Assembly: GCA_013396655.1 (NCBI GenBank) | Contig: WBMV01000441.1 | Span: 562,821 to 626,820 of the forward strand | Direction of reading: 5' to 3' | From: Campylorhamphus procurvoides | Lineage: Eukaryota > Chordata > Aves > Passeriformes > Dendrocolaptidae | Length of the DNA stretch: 64,000 nt | In this document: one piece after another, positions 54,834 through 64,000 of the stretch | How positions within the stretch are numbered: the stretch's first letter is position 1 | Layout: each line of letters begins with the position of its first letter | Notes under the pieces: generated by a model | Told to the model about the DNA's origin: nothing | What the model saw: only the letters and a program-made list of their open reading frames with translations | Databases searched by the model: none | Program-made: the position numbers and the translations under genes

Positions 54834-54839
54834 GAGCAC
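54834..54839 (+). repeat. Target-site duplication, right copy (GAGCAC)
   Basis: This copy is identical to the one at the left end of the solo LTR, so the insertion is bounded exactly at 54470-54833. Confidence 0.9.
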
Positions 54840-57800
54840 TAAGAGTTCAGTACAAGCTTTGAACAGCCAAAAGTATCCTGAAACTTACACCACAACTTCT
54901 TTGTTTTGGTCAGGCTGAAATAACAGCTATTCCACCACCAACATTTAAAAACCCTAATCAGAAGTCTACATTATCCAAAATACTGTGGTTACTATCATCC
55001 ATCTCAGAGTAGTCAAACTCCAACATATTTTCTGTTTTCTACATGAGAATCTCATCACAAATTTACCAATTTTGCTTAGTTGAGAGTCCTGAGTTCACAT
55101 GGGGAAAACCTATGCAAGCTGGGACCATGTCTTATTCCAACCAAGCAAAAACACTGTCATTTTGATGCAAGCATGTCTTCCTCTACAAACACTATCTACC
55201 CACTCCTCTGTACTACCAGGTTTGAGTGAACAAGTTGACCAGTACTCAGAGACAATATTATCTCTACTGGACAAACACCAACTTTCACATCAGGCACACA
55301 ACGTCTTCAAAAACAACTGCTGCCTCCCCAGAAATTAAAACAGCTTGAAGGCAGATCATAATCCTAATGGCAAGTTCAAGACATACCTGACTTCTTGATC
55401 TTTTACGTTAACAATAGGAAAACCCTTGCTAAAGGTTGTTGAAATGAAACGAAAACAAACACCAAAGGAAGGCTTGCAGGGGACTCTGTCCCAGCCTGCC
55501 TGCTCTTGCTGAAATATCCATTCTGTGTCAGCCTTGCCTAAAGGCAATACATTTTTTTAACTTTTAAGGAATAATATGATACTGTGACACACAAGTGCGT
55601 GTTCCTGCCTCTGATTAGGAAAACCAACCAGTTTCCTTTTTCTAAAAAAATGTACATCCACTACAATTAAATGCTTTCAGAAATGGAAAACTTCCTTACA
55701 GTGTTCAACGTCACACACTGTAGTCTATCTGTATGCACAATACCACTAGTCATTTACAAGTATTTCTTGTAAATTAACACTAATTGTGGACAAAACTATT
55801 TTATAAAACACACAGAGAGCAGAGATGAAGGAGCACTGTCATGCAAGGCACTTGTGAGCAGTTTAACCACTCACCTCCTGTAGTGCTTAACCTTTGGGCA
55901 ACTGGAGATCAAATACTGAGATGCAATAAGCTTCCAGTCTGAAAACTCACATTCTCTTGACATTAGAAAAAGAAGAAACATATATTCAAAAACAGGGGAA
56001 GGAGAGGGGGACAGACACACATACACACAAATCATGAATACCAAAGCATTTAAATCAACTGACCAACACCCATTCAATTTGAAATGCCAGAAACACGGTT
56101 AAAATACTGCAGCAGCGCGGAAAGTGTAGGTTTTTTTCATATCAGGAGCTAATCAATATTCAGTTTAGCTGATGCTGCTCCTCAGTGATGCTGCTGTTTT
56201 CAATACCATTTTAAAAAAGCAGCAGAAAACAAGTAAGGGACAAAAGTGACTTCTTACAAAAATCGCTTCTTTCCTACCACTTATTGTTCCTTACAAAAGT
56301 CACTGAAGTATTGGAGTTACCCTGGTTTCTGAGCTTAGTGATGGACTTCAAGACTTGTATGGTGGAAGATGTCCTGATGTTTAATGATGTGTTGAGTTAT
56401 GCACAATATGGTATAATTTTATAAAGCTCTTGCCAAGAAAATTTGTCAAGACACTTAATACATTAAAAAGACTATGAGAACAAAGTGACCTAACAGACTA
56501 ACTTGGCATTCAGTTACCATGAAATGCCTGGAGTTGAAACTGTGCATCAAGCACCTGACTAGAGGATGTGATCAAAACGAGCCTGGCAGCACTGAACACT
56601 GAGAAGACATGGGAGTTGGGGTGTCAGTGCAGTGAGGGCTGTAAACAATACATTCTGACCCAGCAATGCACTGTATCTCCCAAAATTCCAGTTTTCGTTT
56701 CTCCAGCAGAGGACTGAGTTTATTTTATTCCTTGTGAAGACTTGAATTTAACAAAATGTCAAAACAGTACTTACAGGTCCTACCAGGTAATGTGGGGTCT
56801 AGATGCCAAAAGCTGCACCTCTTCTGACACAGTCACTCTTCTACTTTCACGTCCTATCTCATAGGCAAGCCCTGGAAAAGCGCTGCACTGAAGCCCCATC
56901 ACTTTTAATCTCAAAGCTTGCGCTTATGCCTGATGGTGCCTGATGCTTAGCACAGAAGCTGGTAACATCTGCTCAGTTTCAAATGGCTCTGTCTTTGCCG
57001 CCTTTTGAAATCCTTTTCTCTCTGCAGTTTCTTAAATCCCTCCTCCAGGCAATTCTTTGAACCAGCTTTCCAATGCTGATTTCACTTCTATCTCTCCTCC
57101 TTGCTCTCCCAGACTGTAACTTATCAGGACAAAAAAAATCACATCTAAGCTGCTTATACAAATAACAAAGCAGAACTAACAAGATCTTCATATCCCTAAA
57201 AGGTAACCTTTAATTAGACCACCTGAATTTTTCATGGAAAAGCTATCCCTCCTTCCACAGATGAAGAGCCTTGGCTTCCTAAGATTTCCCCTTCATATAT
57301 GCTTTTCCATCTACCTCAAAAAATAAGTTATCCACCAGTAAAGTGAACAAAATTAGATAAAACACTCCCTTCTCACCCAAATACAAAAAACATCTCCCCA
57401 AATAAAACAGCCTCCAATCATTTCAATTCTATTTTATTGTTAATATTACTGTAGAGAAAAAATTTTAAAAACCCCATAAAATTGGTTGAGGCCTACATAA
57501 TTCTCTAGGATCTACTCAGACACGTTTTCAAAGGAATTCTTGCTTTTGTTCTGTCTCCAAATTCCTCAAGAAACTTAACAAACCAACTGATGCTTGACTC
57601 CTTTCAATGCCTGCCCTCCTGTCCTCCAATACCCCTTTATCTCCTATCCAATCTTTTAAGAAGTTCAACCCAAATAACACATGTAATTTGGATCAGAAGC
57701 TCCTCTGTCTACAGAGTTCACTGTCTCTACTGTGTCAAACACATTGCTCAGTAATAAATAGGTACTTTTAAGGTTTCATTCCTGGTATAGTGGTGCTCGT

Positions 57801-58194
57801 AAAAACATCCCACTTTCCAAAGAGGAGCATCCTGAACCCTGCACAGTGAGGTAGTAGGGTTTGGTCATACCTGAAGTACCTGCATCAACCTTGATGGACA
57901 CTTCAGTACCTCAAGAGACTAATCTTAAACATGTCCTCAGCTAAAAGCAAATCCTCCAGATAGGAGCCAGCTAGTTTGTTTGGCTCACAATTAGTATTCT
58001 GCTGGTATCTCCTGAGAGACCCCAAATCCCATCTGACTGAATGGAAATGTAGGTTACAGTGTGCTTCTATTTTTCATTCAACAAACAAGGCTCAAAGTCA
58101 TGCATCAAGGTCACTGATTGCAAAATCCTAAGTTTATTTTAAAGAACCAAAGCAGCCCAATTGAACAAATCCCAAACAAGCTTTGATAATAGTT

Positions 58195-58276
58195 TCAAAA
58201 CAAAAACTCAAAACCTACAAACAAACAAAAACCCACAAACAAACAAAACAACAAAAAACCCCCAACAACAAAAAAA
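58195..58276. repeat. A/C-rich CAAA-type simple tract
   Basis: CAAA and ACAA units interspersed with CCC runs extend for about 80 bp in intron 1. Confidence 0.75.
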
Positions 58277-61200
58277 GCTTCAGTCTTTTGAAGCATTTCT
58301 ATTCAGACCTCTGGGTTTGTTTGTTTTTTTGCATCAGTACCAGCACAACTCTTTTGTTGTTTTACTCTTCTCTATACCATGTTCTTTGGTATTACATTAA
58401 GTTGCAATTAGCCAAAGTTCCAAGCTGTGCTGTAGGAGGAGAGTTATATCCAGGTCTATGTCTCAAATTCTGAAAAAAAAATTAATTTAGTCATCCAAAT
58501 ACTTGTATTTTTTTAACTCACTGTGGTAAAGAGCCCAGCAGAAATTCTGAATGATGCACAACAGCAGTGTGCACAAAACATATTTTTTGAAATGAAAGGA
58601 CTAGGAGAACTCCAAGAGCTTGGGGAGCTATGCTGTGGCAGAAGAACTATGGGAACTGGAATCACATACACTGTACAGCTGCATGAGCTAAGAAATAAAA
58701 CCTGAAAGCAGGGAGCCTGACTCACCCCCTCGGTTTAGTTGAGCTACGGGGTAACTGACAACCTCCTGACACCATAGGGGGACACTCAAATCCCATCTGC
58801 TTCTCCCCCACCAAGGCAAAGTTCCTCTCCACAACAGTAGAGAACATTCCCAGTTCCACCTTCCCTGTAAGACCTGTTGTGAGGGTTAAGACATCCTACG
58901 TAAGCACTCCCAGAGCAAAAGTCTGAGCAGCCTGAGGTTGTACCATACAGATTAGGGCTGAGGCTGTGTGTATTATCTGTGCAGCCCACAGGATCTGACA
59001 TTGGAACACAAAATACCCAAAAGAAAAAGAAAGTGTTGCAAAGAAAGGGGATGATGCTTCTTCTTGCATTTGTTGTTGAGGAATCCTCTGTGCCAGGTAG
59101 GAAGCCATCCCAGCAGGAATGCTCAGCTGAAAGTGGAAGAGGCTGAGCTAAAGCAAACAAAAACAACTTGCAGGGGCCCAGCAACAGAAATCAAAATAAC
59201 CAAAGTACCAGTTGCTGGTTCTAAGTTAATGTTTTCTTAGTTAGATCTCTTACAAAAAGATGCTGTCAAATGCAGTTTTTTGTAAACACAGATAAGGCTC
59301 CAACTTTGCTCTAATAAAAGCTGAAAGTCCCACATACATTAAAAATACATATTAAGAAAAGCTCTGGAAACAAATTATTTGCTTTAAAATAATACATGCC
59401 TTAAAAGAGTGTTTCAACCAATTTTTTCTCTCCTAATCATGTCTTTATCTTTCTTCTCAAAGGAAATTCTCTAACTCCATCATTTATCCTATTAGCTGCC
59501 ATCAAATCTTAAACACTCATTAAACTATATAATTTTGAACATGTTCCTTGTTTCCCAATTATCAGTTTTCAGGTTACTAACAGTACTAAAGCATAGTACT
59601 ACTAAGTAGGGAAATAAACAATTCTTTTTCTAGGCAATACTGGCTGTATTCAATAATCACAAGAATTAAATAGTGATAACCAAGGGCTATTGTTGTGGTG
59701 ATTTGATTTTTTTATTTATACTGGATAAAGTGACTTTCTGCAATTTTTAAATATATAAGTTTCTGAAATAAATACATTAATAACATTCCTGCTGTCCACA
59801 AGGTGCCTTATGTACTTGGAGCAAAATACAGCCTACAGCAGAAGCTTAAAACAGAGTCTATGAGCTGAGGCCAAGGAACATTATTTGTAGTGTCATACAA
59901 GGTGTCTTTACTTGCAGAACCTGTTCTCATTTGATACACAAAAGTTTCAATTCATTAATTCTAGACAAGCCCAAAAGCTCTGCGTTCCCTCCTTAAAGGT
60001 TAGCAAAAAACAAACAAACAAAAAATAGGTAGAAAAAATAGGATATATTCATGGGCAGTTTGTTGCATACTGCAATTTTAAATGCTACCCTGCGCTGGGG
60101 TTTCAGAATAGCAGTCGACACCTGTAGTTGTTTTGACGCTGAATGAATCAGTTCTCCAGGAAGCACAGAGCCCTTCTCTCCCCCTCAGCCTGGCCACTCC
60201 AGCCATGCCCAGGAGCTACAGCCAGCCCCCTTTCCNTGTGATTCGATGTCTCTGCCTTTTTTTGTGACACCTCATTTATAGTCTTAGATTTCCAGGTAGG
60301 TGGCTGTTTCCTCCCTTTCACCCACACAAGATTTATTTCTGCATTGGGAATCAACTTGAAAGAGATTTCCTTGTAGCAGTTCACTCCTCCTCCTGCAGAT
60401 AAAAGCCAGCTTTTCAAGCCACCTAAACAGTTCCATTCATTCATCACTATAACTGCCATATTGAACATATCAAAACCAAAGCACTCACTAGCATTCTCCA
60501 CCACAGCCAGAAACTGAAGCCATCCCTGAATCGGTCCTCTAAATCCATGGGGCTAAATAAAACTTCAATTTTACTAACAAAAGAGGAAGTGAATATTTAG
60601 CCATAAAATCTTGCAATGACCTACTGTGAAAATATGGTTTCTCCAACCAGCAATAACATACACAAGGCCAAGTTCACTTTGAGGCCCAGCTAGAAGCTAC
60701 AAAAACTGTCAAACTGATAAGGACTAAATATGGGATTAAAATAGGCAAGGCATAAAAGTAGAATACCATTTATGCTACAAATTTGCCACAAATTCAGTGG
60801 TAAGTGATCATAACCTCATAACACAGCATGTCTTTGGACTGAAGTCAATGGCATCTTGGAAGGAAAGTCCACTCTCATGTTATTTGTATGGACTTCCCAA
60901 AATGCTACCATGCAGCACATCACCCAGCTATGCTTTCCTCCCCCCGCCAAAAAAAAGATTAAATACTAAATGACTACAAGAAACAAAACCACTGTGGATC
61001 ACTGTAGTAATAGAGCAAGCTCCGTGATCACTATACAGGGATTGGCAGCTCTGTTTGATAATTAGCCTGCAGGTATTACAGGAGAAAACCAACGGACACT
61101 GAGCCCTGACCAGACGGTGAGCCAAACCAGTGGGACACAAAGATGGTTAAGCATGATGTTACTTCAGGGCTGGCAAACTCAGCCACGCCTGGCATTACTA

Positions 61201-62493
61201 CTTAGCAAATTCTTCTTCCTCACTCCTGTACTAGCTATCAGAATGGGGTTAGAAGAGGTTGCAAATGCAAAGATGAATTTGACACTAAGAGAACCACCGT
61301 TTCTTTTCCACAAAGCACAGTGAAACTGCAGAGAATGCCAGGTCAGACTGCTCATCATCCTATTTAAAACAACTTCTTCTATCTGGCTGTTCAAAGCTTG
61401 ATGAAATATAAGCAAAAGACACAGAAGACACTGAGAAGCAAACAACTTTGTGTTGACCAGTGTCCTTCTAGTCCAGTTTCCACTAACACACTGTCTTACA
61501 CCTTTTTCTTTTTTCTTCTTTTCCCTAACAGTTAAGTTCTCAAATCCTACTAATCTAGGGAAAATGGGCCTGAACTTATTTCCATGGTATTCAGGAAGAA
61601 GTTGGCTTAAAAGTTCTTTAAATGACATTTCTTATATGAAAAGTCTAGTGAAGTCAGCCTTCAGATCACTATATTTGCACAAAAACACTGATATTTTTAT
61701 GCATGATTAGATTTTTTTAGATTTTTGGTTTTGATAAGGCAAGGACTGCTTACCAGCTTTGGCTGATGTGGTAAGTTTTCAGCTGCAAATTGAAGCAGAA
61801 AGCATAAAAAAAATCCCAAAGTATGTGCCAAAAGAAAAGGAAACTTTCTATAGGAATATACTTCATCATGGCTCATTAGCCATATGTGAATTGCACCTGT
61901 GACTTTAGATGTTGGGACTGACAACTCTTGAAATTCAGGCATGTGGTTCAATCCAAAAAAACCCACACCATATACATCTTGATAGTAACTTTATTTTATT
62001 CACAGCTATTTTATCATGAGTGTCTTCACTGTCTTAGCCTTTAAGGGTGATCCTGCAAGTTCATTGATGAACAATACTTGATTTTTGATTGCACATCAAC
62101 AAACACATCATTGGATAGTGGTTTTGAGCTGCTCTCAGATGAGAAACATTTTTGGATCTATCCCTGAACTCATAATCAAAACAAGAACCAAAGTTCTGCC
62201 ATTTCTTTCCCTCTAATGCAAAAGAAAAGAAGCCCCTTCCATGTTTGCTCCCATGAGCTATACAACACCTGCACGTGAGGCTCTTGACCATGAGCAACCC
62301 TCATAAGAAGTGCCCAGTGGTACAGACATGTCTGATAAAATGGTTGCAAGTTGTCTCCACAGAGTTATATGACAGAAACTCACAAATAACACTAGTTAAA
62401 ATGATGAAAGGGCAGGGTCATCAACCGGCCCCTAACCTCTACAGTGAGGGGCATCTGTGCCTCAGACCTATTCACTCTGTCTACAAGCTCAAC

Positions 62494-62510
62494 ACTACTA
62501 CTACTACTAC
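62494..62510. repeat. (ACT)n trinucleotide microsatellite
   Basis: Between five and six perfect ACT units are followed by imperfect ones, in intron 1. Confidence 0.8.
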
Positions 62511-63544
62511 ACCATAACTACTTCTACTACACAAAACCCCAATCAAAAGCTCAATCTGAATTAAAATACTTTAGTATTCTTGTAAACTCATAAATGAGCA
62601 TTTGCACATGGCAAGGATACGCGAAGAAAACAAAAGGCTACTTCTCCCTCCTCCCCAGTTTCCTTCCCAATGTTCCACTTCTGAAAGCACATACAAAAGA
62701 AACCCTTTCTTCGTTACAGAAATGGCAAATATATGCAAATAAAAGCTCTCCTTATGCTTACAGAGAAGCAAGTTATGTGTTTAAAGTAATGCACACCATT
62801 AGGCAGATGACTGCAGTCTCAGTTCTTTCAGGGTTAAGAGAAATCAAGATAAATGGCTTATGCAAAATTTGTCCAAGCTTTAAAAAAAAATTATCTCTCA
62901 TATTTAGCATGTGTGAAGGTTAACCCCAGGAGTTCAGTGTGACAGTAGTAATCCCTTTTATACAGCTGTCAACTTAAATTAGCCCCAAGCTAATCTCTGC
63001 AAGTGTGACAGAGAAGGTACACATTTCCACAGATACGCACTAATGCCTTATTCACAATATCCCTCTACTGCAGCAGGTATTGCGAAGCCCCCACAAACTG
63101 TTAATTTATTCTTAAAAGTCATTATAGAAATTGTACATGTATGAAAGCACACATATGCAAGGCAGGGGGGGCAAAAAAATAAAAAGAGAAAACATTACAA
63201 ACAGCTTTATTATCAAAAATCCACAAGTAGAAAAATAATTCAAAGCCACTTATATGTTGGCAATTTTTAGTAATTTAAGAAAATCTACACCCTGCTACTG
63301 GAGTTTTACATCCATCACTTTTCCTCTGGGAGAACATACCTGACAGATCCGTAGGGACCACATGCAAAAAACACTACAATGATTCTCTGCTATAGATATG
63401 TGCCTCAAAACCCGATATTTTACTTCCATTATTAAAACTGCTTTTCTAGACCTCATCTCTGAAGCTGTTAAAATATAAGTTAAATACAAACCAATGAAAT
63501 ATCAAGTCTGAAAAGATTACAGAAAAATGGCAGCTACCTTAATC

Positions 63545-63566
63545 TTGATAGATCATGATCTATCAA
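63545..63566. repeat. Perfect 22-bp palindrome
   Basis: The half-site TTGATAGATCA is followed immediately by its exact reverse complement, with no spacer. It lies about 150 bp from the LTR at the right edge. Confidence 0.9.
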
Positions 63567-63717
63567 AACATTTGTATGGTATTCATTCATTCTGCTTGGG
63601 GCTAAAAATCAACATGAAAATTAGCTTTCCTAAATTTAAAACATAGAAAAGTCACAGTATTTAATGCAAAACAGAATTAAGAAAATATTGCAGTACTTTT
63701 ACATACATTTTACATAC

Positions 63718-64000
63718 TGTCGTGGTTTGACCCTGAATAAATGCCTGATGTCCAGCAAAACTCCTTCAAGGCCTCCCCCCACCCCCTTTCACCTTCCAGA
63801 GGGAAGAAAAGAAAACCAGCTAGTAATTTATGGCTAGAGATAACAACCGAAAGAGGAGCTTTGATTAATACTGCGGGCAAAGCAGAACTTAGAATAATGT
63901 ATAAATTTATTGCTAACAAACTAAAAACTAAAACTAAGAAATAAAAACAGGTTAGAAACACTTTCCCACCACCACCCCTTGATCTGTCCATGCCCCCCCC
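63718..64000 (-). mobile_element. ERVL-like LTR, 3' part, truncated by window edge
   Basis: On the plus strand this element begins TGTCGTGGTTTGACCC. This is the reverse complement of the common avian LTR 3' end (...GGGTCAAACCACGACA), so the element reads on the minus strand, the same sense as PPM1H. A minus-strand AATAAA lies at 63906-63911, followed by a segment (TTCTGCTTTGCCCGCAG) resembling the R/U5 region of avian ERVL LTRs. The other end lies beyond base 64000, so whether it is solo, paired or attached to an internal region cannot be told. The 93-codon frame across it is not a retroviral protein. Confidence 0.8.

Larger units (their letters stand above)
1..64000 (-). other. PPM1H: PPM1H gene body, internal part (introns 1-8, exons 2-8)
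   Basis: The whole window lies within one minus-strand transcription unit. Seven exons, read from high to low coordinates, give a continuous PP2C phosphatase frame that matches vertebrate PPM1H almost residue for residue. Intron sizes are 7052 (intron 2), 7235 (3), 14693 (4), 7113 (5), 13146 (6) and 1678 bp (7); introns 1 and 8 run off the window. From established knowledge, PPM1H is a roughly 514-residue Golgi-associated phosphatase. It removes LRRK2-deposited phosphate from Rab8A and Rab10 and has been reported to act on p27/CDKN1B. Paralogues PPM1J and PPM1M share the fold, but residue identity across all seven exons favours PPM1H. The first exon (N-terminal membrane-targeting part) and the last exons (C-terminal catalytic motifs, 3' UTR) are outside the window, so promoter, start and stop cannot be described. 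Confidence 0.95.
53741..64000 (-). other. PPM1H: PPM1H intron 1 (3' part only)
   Basis: At least 10.3 kb of intron lie between off-window exon 1 and exon 2. It holds a CA-rich tract just above exon 2, a solo LTR (54470-54833), an A/C-rich CAAA tract (58195-58276), an unresolved base at 60236 in a GC-richer patch, an ACT microsatellite, a 22-bp perfect palindrome and a truncated LTR at the right edge. The rest is unremarkable AT-rich intron. Open frames here, up to 132 codons, show no recognisable family. Confidence 0.9.

Noticed and set aside
63710..63991. 93-codon minus-strand frame at the right edge
   Set aside because: It lies within the LTR, which is non-coding; there is no retroviral protein motif.
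1..64000. CRISPR arrays, operons, phage or defence systems
   Set aside because: There are no regularly spaced repeats, no dense gene clusters and no bacterial-type start sites; everything fits a vertebrate intron-rich locus.

Overview
This is vertebrate nuclear DNA, almost certainly from a bird. The evidence is CR1 LINE 3' ends, two avian-type endogenous retrovirus LTRs, AT-rich introns of 1.7 to 15 kb, and GT-AG spliced exons. There is no prokaryotic gene, CRISPR array or operon. The species cannot be named from the sequence.

The window lies inside one gene on the minus strand, PPM1H, a PP2C-family Mg2+/Mn2+-dependent Ser/Thr phosphatase. Seven consecutive coding exons are present. Counting the N-terminal exon as exon 1, they are exon 2 (53572-53740), 3 (46175-46519), 4 (38827-38939), 5 (24049-24133), 6 (16817-16935), 7 (3607-3670) and 8 (1821-1928). 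All splice sites are GT-AG, every phase matches, and together they make an open frame of 1003 bases (334 codons plus one base). This covers about human residues 83 to 415. Exon 1 must lie beyond base 64000. The last exons, with the remaining metal-binding aspartates and the stop codon, lie before base 1.

Layout in window order: 1-1820, part of intron 8; 1.8-3.7 kb, exons 8 and 7; 3.7-16.8 kb, intron 6, with an AT-rich homeodomain-site-like patch near 11 kb; 16.8-24.1 kb, exons 6 and 5 with intron 5; 24.1-38.8 kb, intron 4, with a second TAATTA cluster near 36 kb; 38.8-46.5 kb, exons 4 and 3 with intron 3, which holds a CpG-rich island, a G-rich 11-bp minisatellite and a CR1; 46.5-53.6 kb, intron 2 with two hairpins and a second CR1; 53.7-64 kb, part of intron 1 with a solo LTR flanked by a clean 6-bp target duplication and a second LTR cut by the window edge.

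No second protein-coding gene was found. The long stray open frames lie in introns, repeats or GC-rich DNA, or are antisense to real exons. The most interesting non-coding items are the intron 3 CpG island with its G-quadruplex-capable tandem array, the two TAATTA clusters, and the intron 1 LTRs. I found no convincing sign of an undescribed biological system.
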